From: DATLGD01 sp035540755 | Lineage (GTDB): Bacteria > Actinomycetota > Actinomycetes > Mycobacteriales > SCTD01 | NCBI GenBank assembly: GCA_035540755.1 | Contig: DATLGD010000167.1 | Span: 1 to 9,884 of the forward strand | Direction of reading: 5' to 3' | Length of the DNA: 9,884 bases | Shown: piece by piece, positions 1-6,342 of the stretch | Layout: each line of letters begins with the position of its first letter | How positions within the stretch are numbered: the first letter of the stretch is position 1 | The notes under the pieces: model-generated | The model's input: the letters and a program-made list of their open reading frames with translations, nothing else | Told to the model about the DNA's origin: nothing | The model's database searches: none | Position numbers and translations under genes: made by a program

Positions 1-27
1 GGTCCGGAGATCACCGAGATCCGGTAG
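1..27 (+). CDS. 3' end of an upstream gene, probably DUF3710 family (partial)
   Basis: Reading frame 1 from the window edge encodes only GPEITEIR followed by a TAG stop at 25-27. In many actinobacteria a DUF3710 protein (M. tuberculosis Rv2696c-like) lies just upstream of the OB-fold gene, and a short Gly-Pro/Ile-Thr-Glu-rich end is compatible with that family as I remember it. Only eight codons are visible, so the assignment rests mainly on context. If it is right, the gene is followed 31 bases later by the OB-fold gene on the same strand. Confidence 0.4.
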   Translation, partial: GPEITEIR

Positions 28-45
28 TCCGAAGAACTGCGGGCG

Positions 46-59
46 TACCCTCGGGAGCG
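46..59 (+). promoter_or_regulatory. Predicted leaderless promoter (-10 TACCCT) of the OB-fold gene
   Basis: TACCCT at 46-51 fits the actinobacterial -10 consensus TANNNT. Its last T lies eight bases before the GTG at 59, so transcription would begin at or next to the start codon. No convincing -35 hexamer was found 16-19 bases upstream, which is usual for such promoters. GGGAG at 53-57 is too close to the GTG to be a good Shine-Dalgarno sequence, which supports a leaderless reading. Confidence 0.5.
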
Positions 60-442
60 TGACCGACGACAAGTCCCCGGGCCGCTTCCGGCGGGCCCTC
101 GCCCGCCTCGCGCTCGACGACGACGAGCTGGCCAGCCGCGAGCTGCAGGGCGCGTGCGAACAGGTCGGGGCGACCGCCGTCACCCGCTGCACCAAGGGGG
201 AGCCGGTGCGCGTCATGGGCACCCTCCGCGCGGTGACGCTGCGCCCGCGGGCAGGCGCCCCGACGCTCGAGGCCGAGCTGTACGACGGCACGGGCAGCGT
301 GACGCTGATCTGGCTCGGGCGCCGGCGCATCGGCGGCATCGAGTGCGGCCGCCGTGTCGTGGCGCACGGGCGGCTGACCTCCCACGAGGGCCGGCCGACG
401 ATCTACAACGCGGCCTACGAGCTGCAGCCGGCTCTTGACTGA
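59..442 (+). CDS. OB-fold nucleic-acid-binding domain protein
   Basis: This 127-residue protein is a small single-domain OB-fold protein, like M. tuberculosis Rv2694c. After a charged helical N-terminus (residues 1-35), residues 45-125 carry the beta-barrel: VRVMGTLRAVTL, LEAELYDGTGSVTLIWLGRR, RVVAHGRLTSHEGRPTIYN. The pattern of a short strand, a D-G-T-G turn and a G-R-L-hydrophobic strand is that of the tRNA_anti/RecG-wedge class of OB folds, which bind single-stranded nucleic acid. No catalytic domain is present and the ligand is unknown. The GTG start at 59 is chosen because it sits at the end of a leaderless promoter and gives the family length. The downstream DUF3159 gene overlaps it by eight bases, so the two are probably translated from one message. 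Confidence 0.85.
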   Translation: MTDDKSPGRFRRALARLALDDDELASRELQGACEQVGATAVTRCTKGEPVRVMGTLRAVTLRPRAGAPTLEAELYDGTGSVTLIWLGRRRIGGIECGRRVVAHGRLTSHEGRPTIYNAAYELQPALD

Positions 443-1151
443 GGCCCGGCCGGACGCCGCGGGCGCACCGGAGGTCGACCGCCCCGAGGCCGAGGTCGAG
501 ACCGTCTCCGGCGAGCCGCCGGCCCGGCCCGCGCTGGTCGAGGCCATGGGCGGCAGGCGCGGCCTGTTCGACAGCGGCCTGCCGGTCATCGTCTTCGTCT
601 TCGCGAACTCCCTGGTGACGGCCTTCACCGACCCGCAGACCGGCCTGCGAGCGGCCCTGGTCGCGGCCGTCGTGGCCGGGCTCGTCGTCGTCGGCGTCCG
701 CATCGCGCGCCGCGAGACCCTGCAGCAGGCGCTGTCGGGCTTCTTCGCCCTCGCGCTCGCCGTGTGGCTGGCGAACCGCTCCGGCGACCCGCGCGACTTC
801 CACCTGCCGCACATCCTGTGGCAGATCGGCTACGGCACGGTGTTCCTGCTGTCCGCGCTGCTCGGCCGGCCGGTCATCGGCTACATCTACGCCGCCGTGG
901 ACGGCCTCGACCCGTCCTGGCGGGCCGACCGCCGGCTCCGCCGCGTCTTCACCGTGGCCACGCTCGGCTGGTTCGCGCTGTTCGCCACCCGCGCGTCCGT
1001 GCTCGGCTCGCTGTACCTGATGGACCGGTCGGGCCTTCTGGGAGCGGCCCGGCTGGTGATGGGCTGGCCGCTGACGATCACCGCCGTCGCGCTGACCATC
1101 GCCTACGTGAAGCGGGCGCGGGCCCCCCGTCCCTCAGCCCCGCTCGGGTAA
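435..1151 (+). CDS. DUF3159 family integral membrane protein
   Basis: The 238-residue protein has a hydrophilic acidic N-terminus (1-35), then a family-like EAMGGRRGLFDSGLPV segment and about six hydrophobic spans (roughly 48-66, 72-90, 98-115, 127-153, 171-195, 204-226). This matches DUF3159, an actinobacterial membrane family including Rv2693c, whose function is not established. The TTG start at 435 overlaps the end of the OB-fold gene and includes the acidic leader. An ATG at 546, just before the conserved region, is the other option. It sits between the OB-fold gene and the RCK genes as in mycobacteria, so a link with potassium transport can be suspected, but only from position. Its stop is 12 bases from the stop of the convergent ceoC-like gene. 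Confidence 0.85.
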   Translation: MTEARPDAAGAPEVDRPEAEVETVSGEPPARPALVEAMGGRRGLFDSGLPVIVFVFANSLVTAFTDPQTGLRAALVAAVVAGLVVVGVRIARRETLQQALSGFFALALAVWLANRSGDPRDFHLPHILWQIGYGTVFLLSALLGRPVIGYIYAAVDGLDPSWRADRRLRRVFTVATLGWFALFATRASVLGSLYLMDRSGLLGAARLVMGWPLTITAVALTIAYVKRARAPRPSAPLG

Positions 1152-1162
1152 CGGCCAGGCCG
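1152..1162. terminator. Short palindrome between convergent genes, possible bidirectional terminator
   Basis: The 12-base gap between the DUF3159 stop and the ceoC-like stop is almost entirely the palindrome CGGCC-A-GGCCG. In RNA it could form a four-pair stem with a three-base loop on either strand, with no U tract. It is too short to be a strong intrinsic terminator, and such palindromes are common at this GC content. It is listed because it fills the whole convergent gap. Confidence 0.2.
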
Positions 1163-1163
1163 G

Positions 1164-1835
1164 TCAGCCGCGCCGGCTGCCGCTGCCCAGGAGGGCGTCG
1201 AGCTCGACCTCGACCTCGGCGGTGGCGACGAGCAGCAGCTCGTCGCCGCCCTCGAGCGACATGTCGGGCGTGGGCACGATCACGCGCCCGTCGCGCAGGA
1301 CCGCCACCAGGGCGCTGTCGGCCGGCCAGGCCACCTCGCCGACCAGGGTGCCGACCTGCGGCGCGTCCTCGGCCAGCGTCACCTCGACGAGGTTCGCGGC
1401 GCCCTTCTGCAGGGTGAGCAGCCGGACGAGGTCGCCGACGGTGACGGCCTCCTCGACCACGGCCGCCAGCAGGCGCGGCGACGACACCGAGACGTCGACG
1501 CCCCAGGACTCGTTGAACAGCCACTCGTTCTTGGGGTGGTTGACCCGGGCCACCACGCGGTCCACGCCGAACTCGGTCTTGGCCAGGAGCGAGACGACCA
1601 GGTTCACCTTGTCGTCCCCGGAGGCGGCGACCACGACCTGGCAGCTCTGCAGGCGGGCCTGCACGAGCGTCTCGAGCTCGCAGGCGTCGGCGAGCAGCCA
1701 CTCGGCGCCGGGCACCGTCTCGACCTTCATGGCCCGCGGCTCGCGCTCGATGAGCAGCACCTCGTGGCCGTTGCCGATCAGCTCGGCGGCGATGGAGCGG
1801 CCGACGTTGCCGGCGCCGGCGATGGCGACCCGCAT
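1164..1835 (-). CDS. ceoC: TrkA/RCK-type potassium transport regulatory protein, CeoC-like
   Basis: This 223-residue cytosolic protein has a TrkA-N Rossmann domain (1 to about 125) and a TrkA-C (RCK_C) domain (about 135-213). The nucleotide-binding loop is GAGNVG at 7-12, followed by an acidic Glu (E30) after the second strand, which normally selects NAD(H) over NADP(H). S72-G73-D74-D75-K76-V77-N78 matches the usual SGDDKVN/SGDDxxN signature. Such proteins form rings under K+ transporters and gate them in response to NAD(H), ATP/ADP or c-di-AMP. The ATG at 1835 shares its A with the TGA of the preceding RCK gene (TGATG), so translation is coupled. Earlier in-frame starts would extend it into that gene. 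Length and order match Rv2692 (CeoC). No TrkH/TrkG channel subunit is encoded in the window. Confidence 0.87.
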   Translation of the reverse strand: MRVAIAGAGNVGRSIAAELIGNGHEVLLIEREPRAMKVETVPGAEWLLADACELETLVQARLQSCQVVVAASGDDKVNLVVSLLAKTEFGVDRVVARVNHPKNEWLFNESWGVDVSVSSPRLLAAVVEEAVTVGDLVRLLTLQKGAANLVEVTLAEDAPQVGTLVGEVAWPADSALVAVLRDGRVIVPTPDMSLEGGDELLLVATAEVEVELDALLGSGSRRG

Positions 1836-2509
1836 CAGCGACCGCCCCCTGCCGGGCCCGCGGCGAAGACGGCGCACACCTCGTCCATGCGGTCGGCGGT
1901 CAGGCTGGCGTGCACGAGGTCGCCCTCCTGCACGACGCTGTCGGCGGTGGGGAGCGTGCCCTCACCCAGCCGGGTCAGCAGCGCGACACGGCAGCCGGCC
2001 TCGGCTTCCAGGCGGGTGACCCGGTGCCCCACCCAGGCCGGCGCCACCGAGATCTCGGCCAGCACGACCCGCCCGCTCGGATCGCGCCACTCGGTCTCGA
2101 TGCCCTGCGGCAGCAGCCGCCGCAGCACCTGGTCGGCCGTCCACCGCACCGTGGCGACGGTGGGGATGCCGAGCTTCTGGTAGACGGCGGCGCGGCGCGC
2201 GTCGTAGATGCGGGCGACGACGTTGTCGACGCCGAAGGTCTCGCGGGCCACCCGGGCCGCGATGATGTTCGAGTTGTCGCCGGAGGAGACGGCGGCGAAG
2301 GCGTGCGCCCGCTCGATGCCGGCTTCGACGAGCGTGTCGCGGTCGAAGCCCACCCCGGTGACGGTGCGGCCCTGGAAGTCGGGGGACAGCCGGCGGAAGG
2401 CGCCGGCCTCCTTGTCGATGACGGCCACCGAGTGGTCGCGCCGCTCGAGGCTGCCGGCCAGCGCGGACCCGACGCGTCCGCAGCCCATGATCACGACGTG
2501 CACGGCCAT
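1835..2509 (-). CDS. ceoB: TrkA/RCK-type potassium transport regulatory protein, CeoB-like
   Basis: First gene of the RCK pair, 224 residues. The TrkA-N domain has GCGRVG at 9-14 and the acidic I31-D32 after the second strand, so NAD(H) binding is likely. It also has S76-G77-D78-N79-S80-N81 and the family segment VVARIYDARRAAVYQKLGIPTV near 97-118. The TrkA-C domain spans about 145-215. The role is ligand-controlled gating of K+ uptake, as part of a hetero-oligomer with the downstream RCK protein. The ATG at 2509 is preceded directly by GAGAGG (2510-2515), too close for a typical Shine-Dalgarno sequence. A possible -10 (TAGCGT, minus strand, 2564-2569) would give a leader of about 50 bases. 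It diverges from the KimA-like transporter gene across 92 bases, as Rv2691 does from Rv2690c. Confidence 0.88.
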   Translation of the reverse strand: MAVHVVIMGCGRVGSALAGSLERRDHSVAVIDKEAGAFRRLSPDFQGRTVTGVGFDRDTLVEAGIERAHAFAAVSSGDNSNIIAARVARETFGVDNVVARIYDARRAAVYQKLGIPTVATVRWTADQVLRRLLPQGIETEWRDPSGRVVLAEISVAPAWVGHRVTRLEAEAGCRVALLTRLGEGTLPTADSVVQEGDLVHASLTADRMDEVCAVFAAGPAGGGR

Positions 2510-2546
2510 CCTCTCGGCAGGGCGATCGGGACCGGCCGCACCAGCC

Positions 2547-2556
2547 CGGTCGACCG
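2547..2556. repeat. 10-bp perfect palindrome CGGTCGACCG in the divergent promoter region
   Basis: A perfect palindrome lies within the 92-bp region between the ceoB-like and kimA-like genes. It falls where transcription of ceoB would begin if TAGCGT (minus strand, 2564-2569) is its -10 element. It could be a repressor site, but ten-base GC-rich palindromes arise readily by chance in this genome. Confidence 0.25.
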
Positions 2557-2558
2557 CA

Positions 2559-2586
2559 GGCCGACGCTACACGCGGCGGGTCGGCC
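2559..2586. promoter_or_regulatory. Inverted repeat GGCCGAC-N14-GTCGGCC, candidate shared operator
   Basis: Perfect 7-bp arms at 2559-2565 and 2580-2586 are centred between the two divergent genes. The right arm ends one base before the -10 of the kimA-like gene (TACCCT, 2588-2593). The left arm overlaps a possible -10 of ceoB on the minus strand (TAGCGT, 2564-2569). Half-sites about two helical turns apart (21 bp) suit a dimeric regulator bound on one face of the DNA, and one site could control both directions. No regulator gene is adjacent. Arms of this length can occur by chance in GC-rich DNA. Confidence 0.35.
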
Positions 2587-2587
2587 G

Positions 2588-2602
2588 TACCCTTCTCGCT
2601 CG
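2588..2602 (+). promoter_or_regulatory. Predicted leaderless promoter (-10 TACCCT) of the kimA-like gene
   Basis: TACCCT at 2588-2593 is identical to the hexamer before the OB-fold gene. Its last T lies nine bases before the GTG at 2602. There is no purine-rich ribosome-binding site between them (the bases are TCTCGCTC), which argues strongly that the message begins at the start codon. Confidence 0.55.
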
Positions 2603-4620
2603 TGTCCGGAGCAGGCGACGTCGTCAAGCGGCTGGTGCTCGGCCGCGCCCTGCGCAGCGACCGCCAGAGCGAGCAGGAGCTGCCCAAGCGGCTGGCCCTG
2701 CCGATCTTCGCCAGCGACCCCCTGTCGAGCGTGGCCTACGCCACGCAGGAGATGGTCGTCGTCCTCACCCTGGGCGGCCTGGCCTACCTGCACCTGACCC
2801 CGTGGCTGGCGACCGGCGTGGTGGTGCTGCTGACGACCGTGGTGCTGTCCTACCGGCAGCTCGTGCACGCCTACCCGACCGGCGGCGGCGACTACCAGGT
2901 GGCGTCGGAGAACCTCGGCCGGCGGCCGGGCATGGTGGTGGCGAGCGCCCTGCTCGTCGACTACGTGCTCACCGTCGCCGTCTCGGTGGCGGCCGGCGTC
3001 GACAACATCATCTCGGCGTTCACCGGCCTGGCTGGCGCCCGCATCCCGATCGCGATCGGCTTCATCGCCTTCCTCACCGCCATGAACCTGCGCGGCGTCC
3101 GCGAGTCCGGGCGCTTCTTCGCCGTGCCGACATACGGGTTCCTGCTCGGCATCGGCTCGATGGTGCTGTACGGCCTCTTCCGCGCCTCCACCGGAGACAC
3201 CCCGCGCGCTGAGAGCGCCGGCGTCGAGCTGGTGCCCGACGACGCGCTCGGGGGGCTGACCGGTCTCGCGCTCGTCTTCTTCGTGCTGCGGGCGTTCGCC
3301 GCTGGCTGCACGGCGCTCACCGGCGTCGAGGCCATCGCCAACGGCGTGCCGGCCTTCCGCAAGCCCAAGAGCCGCAACGCGGCCACCACGCTCGCGCTGA
3401 TGGGCGCCGCCGCGCTGTCGATGTTCGTCGGCATCACCGCCCTCGCCGTGCTCACCGACGTCCGCTACGTCCAGGACCCGGCCTCGCAGCTCGTCGGCTT
3501 CGGTGAGGGCGACGTGCAGCGCAGCGTGGTGGCCCAGATCGCGTCGGCCGTGTTCGGCGACGGCACGGTCCTGTTCTACTTCGTGCAGGCGATGACCGCC
3601 GGCATCCTGCTGCTCGCTGCCAACACCGCCTTCAACGGCTTCCCGCTGCTCGGCTCGATCCTGGCGCAGGACCGCCTCCTCCCGCGTCAGCTGCACACCC
3701 GCGGCGACCGGCTGGTGTTCAGCAACGGGATCCTGCTGCTCGCCGGGTTCGCCGGGCTGCTGGTCGTGGTGTTCGACGCCAACGTCACCAACCTCATCCA
3801 GCTCTACCTCGTCGGCGTCTTCACCAGCTTCACGCTCGGGCAGGCCGGCATGGTCCGGCACTGGAACCGCCTGCTGCGCGGGGGCGGTCTGACGCCGCAG
3901 CGTCGGCGGCAGGTGCTGAAGAGCCGGGTCATCAACCTCACCGGGTGCACGCTCACCGGCACGGTCCTCGCCGTCGTGCTCATCACCAAGTTCACCCGGG
4001 GCGCGTGGATCGTGCTGCTCGCGATGCCGGTGCTCTACCTGCTCATGCGCGGCATCTCGCGGCACTACGAGCAGGTCGCCGAGGAGCTCGAGCCCGAGGA
4101 CGAGCTGGTCCCGCTGCCCAGCCGCAACCACGCCGTCGTGCTGGTGTCCAAGGTGCACGCGCCGACGCTGCGCGCGCTGTCCTACGCGCGGGCCACCCGG
4201 CCGCACGACATCACCGCGCTGACGGTGAACGTCGACCCGGACGACACCCGCCGGCTGCAGGAGCAGTGGGACCGGCGCGACCTGCCGGTGCCGCTGACCG
4301 TCGTCGACTCGCCCTATCGCGAGATCACCCGCCCGGTTCTCGAGTACGTGCGCGGCATCCGCATGCAGAGCCCGCGCGACGTCGTCACCGTGTACATCCC
4401 GGAGTACGTCGTCGGGCACTGGTGGGAGCAGCTGCTGCACAACCAGAGCGCGCTGCGCCTGAAGTCGCGGCTGCTGTTCCAGCCCGGCGTCATGGTGACG
4501 AGCGTGCCGTACCAGCTGCGCTCGTCCGAGGGCAAGGACGAGGACGTCGCCCCCGCCCCCGGCGTCGTGCGGCGGGCACAGCCGATCGGGCGGCGCCTGC
4601 AGGACAGGGAGCGGGAGTGA
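2602..4620 (+). CDS. KimA-like APC-superfamily potassium transporter
   Basis: The 672-residue inner-membrane protein aligns by eye along its length with Bacillus subtilis KimA (YdaO), a K+ importer of the APC superfamily; M. tuberculosis Rv2690c is the positional counterpart. Shared segments include SDPLSSVAYATQE (38-50), the SYRQLVHAYPTGGGDY loop (83-98), LLVDYVLTVAVS (117-128), CTALTGVEAIANGVPAFRKP (236-255), RGDRLVFSNG (367-376) and HNQSALRLKSRL (613-624). D39, Y46, D120 and T124 occupy the places of KimA D36, Y43, D117 and T121, which are implicated in K+ binding. About 12 membrane spans lie between residues 35 and 485, and residues 505-640 form the cytosolic domain. A short acidic loop (about 197-215) and a charged C-terminal tail of some 30 residues exceed KimA. 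The GTG at 2602 is set by the leaderless promoter. The stop overlaps the next start as GTGA. It diverges from two RCK genes. Confidence 0.85.
   Translation: MSGAGDVVKRLVLGRALRSDRQSEQELPKRLALPIFASDPLSSVAYATQEMVVVLTLGGLAYLHLTPWLATGVVVLLTTVVLSYRQLVHAYPTGGGDYQVASENLGRRPGMVVASALLVDYVLTVAVSVAAGVDNIISAFTGLAGARIPIAIGFIAFLTAMNLRGVRESGRFFAVPTYGFLLGIGSMVLYGLFRASTGDTPRAESAGVELVPDDALGGLTGLALVFFVLRAFAAGCTALTGVEAIANGVPAFRKPKSRNAATTLALMGAAALSMFVGITALAVLTDVRYVQDPASQLVGFGEGDVQRSVVAQIASAVFGDGTVLFYFVQAMTAGILLLAANTAFNGFPLLGSILAQDRLLPRQLHTRGDRLVFSNGILLLAGFAGLLVVVFDANVTNLIQLYLVGVFTSFTLGQAGMVRHWNRLLRGGGLTPQRRRQVLKSRVINLTGCTLTGTVLAVVLITKFTRGAWIVLLAMPVLYLLMRGISRHYEQVAEELEPEDELVPLPSRNHAVVLVSKVHAPTLRALSYARATRPHDITALTVNVDPDDTRRLQEQWDRRDLPVPLTVVDSPYREITRPVLEYVRGIRMQSPRDVVTVYIPEYVVGHWWEQLLHNQSALRLKSRLLFQPGVMVTSVPYQLRSSEGKDEDVAPAPGVVRRAQPIGRRLQDRERE
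4606..4611 (+). promoter_or_regulatory. Ribosome-binding site AGGGAG fixing the TrmA-family start
   Basis: AGGGAG lies five bases upstream of the GTG at 4617, within the last codons of the kimA-like gene. It supports this start over longer in-frame readings that run far back into the transporter gene. Confidence 0.6.
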
Positions 4621-5870
4621 GCGAGCAGCAGGACGCGACAGTCCCGCTCGAGCTGGTCCTCGACGTGGGGGCGCCTGCGGCGGGCGGGTCGTTCGTCGCC
4701 CGCGCCGACGACGGGCGGGTGGTCTTCGTGCGGCACGCGCTGCCGGGTGAGCGGGTCCGCGCGGTCGTGACGCAGTCGGCCACCTCCTACCTGCGCGCCG
4801 ACGCCGTCGAGGTGCTCACGCCGTCGCCGGAGAGGGTGGAGCAGCCATGCCCGTACGCCCGCCCCGGCCGGTGCGGCGGCTGCGACTACCAGCACGCGCC
4901 GCTCGCGCTGCAGCGCCGCTTCAAGGCCGAGCTCGTGGCCGAGCAGCTGCGCCGGCTGGCCGGGATGGAGCTCGTGCCGGACGTCGAGGAGGTGCCCGGC
5001 GCCCCGGGCGGCCTGGGCTGGCGCACCCGGCTGCAGCTGTCGGTCGACGAGGCTGGCCGCCCCGGCCTGCACCGGCACCGCTCGCACGACCTCGAGCACG
5101 TCGACCGCTGCCTGATCGCCGCACGCGACGTCGAGGCGATCGGCGCCGAGCGGCTGCTGTGGCCGGGGGCTGCGTCGGTCGAGGTCGCCGGGATCGAGGG
5201 GCAGCGGGTGGCGTCGGTGCTGTCGCGCCGACGCGCGCAGCTGCGCCTGCCCGAGCTCGAGGCGGGGGTCGTCGCCGACGGCCGCGCCGTGCAGGCCCCG
5301 CACGGCTTGGCGCACGACGTGCGCGGGCGGCGCTTCGAGGTGGCCGCCGGCGGCTTCTGGCAGGTGCACGTCGGCGCCGCCGAGACTCTGGCCTCGGCCG
5401 TGCTCGGCGGGCTCGAGCCGCGCGAGGGCGAGCGGGCGCTGGACCTCTACGCCGGCGTCGGCCTGTTCGCCTCGCTGATCGGCGAGCGGGTGGGCGAGAC
5501 CGGCTCGGTGCTCGCCGTCGAGGAGGACCGGCGGGCCTGCGCCGACGCCGCCCGCAACACCGCCGACCTGCCGCACGTGCGCGTGCGCACGGCTGCCGTG
5601 ACGCGTCCGCTGCTGCGCGAGCAGCACGGGGCCGACCTCGTCGTGCTCGACCCACCGCGGGCCGGCGCCGGCATCGGCCTGACCCGCGCCCTGGCCGCGA
5701 TGCGCCCGCGCCGGCTCGCCTACGTCGCCTGCGACCCGGCCTCGTTCGCCCGCGACCTCCGGGTGCTGCTCGACGCGGGCTGGTCGATGCCGTCGCTGCG
5801 CGCTTTCGACCTGTTCCCGATGACCGAGCACGTGGAGCTGGTCGCCGTCCTCGAGCCGCCGGCGTCCTGA
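4617..5870 (+). CDS. TRAM-domain, TrmA/RlmD-family RNA (uracil-5)-methyltransferase
   Basis: The 417-residue protein methylates C5 of a uridine in RNA with S-adenosylmethionine. An N-terminal TRAM domain (about 10-68) is followed by the iron-sulfur motif C78-X7-C86-X2-C89 (PGRCGGCDYQH) with the fourth cysteine C165, as in RlmD-type 4Fe-4S enzymes. The methylase domain has LDLYAGVGLFA (275-285), an acidic E302-E303, DPPRAG (345-350), the catalytic cysteine C372 in YVACDPASFARDL, and the general-base glutamate E407 in MTEHVEL. All core residues are present, so it should be active. Whether it acts on 23S rRNA U1939/U747 or tRNA U54 cannot be told here. The GTG at 4617 overlaps the transporter stop by four bases. 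Counterpart of Rv2689c by synteny. The functional link to K+ transport is unclear, beyond sharing a message. Confidence 0.9.
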   Translation: MSEQQDATVPLELVLDVGAPAAGGSFVARADDGRVVFVRHALPGERVRAVVTQSATSYLRADAVEVLTPSPERVEQPCPYARPGRCGGCDYQHAPLALQRRFKAELVAEQLRRLAGMELVPDVEEVPGAPGGLGWRTRLQLSVDEAGRPGLHRHRSHDLEHVDRCLIAARDVEAIGAERLLWPGAASVEVAGIEGQRVASVLSRRRAQLRLPELEAGVVADGRAVQAPHGLAHDVRGRRFEVAAGGFWQVHVGAAETLASAVLGGLEPREGERALDLYAGVGLFASLIGERVGETGSVLAVEEDRRACADAARNTADLPHVRVRTAAVTRPLLREQHGADLVVLDPPRAGAGIGLTRALAAMRPRRLAYVACDPASFARDLRVLLDAGWSMPSLRAFDLFPMTEHVELVAVLEPPAS

Positions 5871-5892
5871 CGCGCGTCGGCCCGGCGCCGCG

Positions 5893-6303
5893 TCACCCGG
5901 AGCGGTCCGGGCCGGCCCGGGTCAGCTCGATCCGGAGAAGGCAGCGCTGCTCGGCCTCCATCGCCCGCCGGTAGTCGTCCCAGTCGGGGTGCTCACCGCT
6001 GGTGCGCCGGTAGTAGTCGACGAGCAGGTCCATCGCCTCGGGGAGACCCACCACCTCGGCGGTGCCCTCCACCTGCACCCAGGGCCCGAAGAAGGCATCG
6101 GGCAGAACGCACAGCCACGCGGTCGGGGTGCGGCGCAGGTTCTTCGTCTTGTACGCCGTCTCCCGGCTGCTGACCACGACCCGCCCGCTGCTGTCGACCG
6201 CGGCGAGCACCGGGGACATCTGCGGCGTCCCGTCGCGCTTCTGCGTGACGAGCACGGCGCGGGCGTTGCTCCGGACGAAGTCGCGTGCAGCCTCGAGGTC
6301 CAT
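5893..6303 (-). CDS. PPOX-class F420-dependent oxidoreductase (pyridoxamine-5'-phosphate-oxidase fold)
   Basis: This 136-residue split-barrel flavin/deazaflavin protein resembles M. tuberculosis Rv1155. Shared features are the strand ARAVLVTQKRDGTPQMSPV (14-32), YKTKNLRRTP (51-60), whose lysine/arginine residues contact the cofactor phosphate, WVQVEGTAEV (75-84) and SGEHPDWDDYRRAM (102-115). The last segment is nearly identical to Rv1155 and typical of the F420-binding members. It probably reduces an unknown small substrate using F420H2. The ATG at 6303 gives the usual length, and a promoter-like sequence ends just before it. It lies 39 bases downstream of trmB on the same strand and converges with the TrmA-family gene (22-base gap). 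Confidence 0.87.
   Translation of the reverse strand: MDLEAARDFVRSNARAVLVTQKRDGTPQMSPVLAAVDSSGRVVVSSRETAYKTKNLRRTPTAWLCVLPDAFFGPWVQVEGTAEVVGLPEAMDLLVDYYRRTSGEHPDWDDYRRAMEAEQRCLLRIELTRAGPDRSG
5907..5920. terminator. 14-bp perfect palindrome, possible terminator for the TrmA-family gene
   Basis: CCGGGCC-GGCCCGG is perfectly self-complementary and lies 36 bases after the TrmA-family stop, inside the last codons of the convergent PPOX gene. In the plus-strand RNA it can form a five-pair all-GC stem with a four-base loop. There is no U tract, so it is a weak call of the U-less type suggested for actinobacteria. Confidence 0.25.
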
Positions 6304-6338
6304 GGCCGCAGCCTGTCCTGCCGGCGGTCTCCCGTCGA
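6304..6338 (-). promoter_or_regulatory. Predicted leaderless promoter of the PPOX gene (TCGACG-N17-CAGGCT)
   Basis: On the minus strand, TCGACG (6333-6338) and CAGGCT (6310-6315) are separated by 17 bases. They differ by one position each from the -35 TTGACG and the -10 TANNNT patterns. The ATG follows six bases later, so transcription would start at the ATG. There is no evident Shine-Dalgarno sequence. The PPOX gene may therefore be transcribed separately from trmB. Confidence 0.45.
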
Positions 6339-6342
6339 GCCG

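Noticed and set aside
4..24. Inverted repeat CCGGA-N11-TCCGG near the window start
   Set aside because: It lies in the last codons of the upstream gene and has short arms. Without the preceding sequence it cannot be told from chance.
2510..2601. A c-di-AMP (ydaO-type) riboswitch upstream of the kimA-like gene, as in Bacillus
   Set aside because: Only 92 bases separate it from ceoB, the -10 lies directly before the GTG, and no riboswitch-like sequence is visible. A leaderless message cannot carry a 5' riboswitch.
2491..4440. Long open frame on the minus strand opposite the kimA-like gene
   Set aside because: Its product is low-complexity and rich in His, Gln, Glu, Arg and Gly, with no domain. 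It is an antisense shadow of a GC-rich coding frame; the plus-strand protein is a full-length family match.
4314..5831. 505-codon open frame opposite the TrmA-family gene
   Set aside because: No recognisable domain and biased composition, while the plus-strand gene has every catalytic and Fe-S residue.
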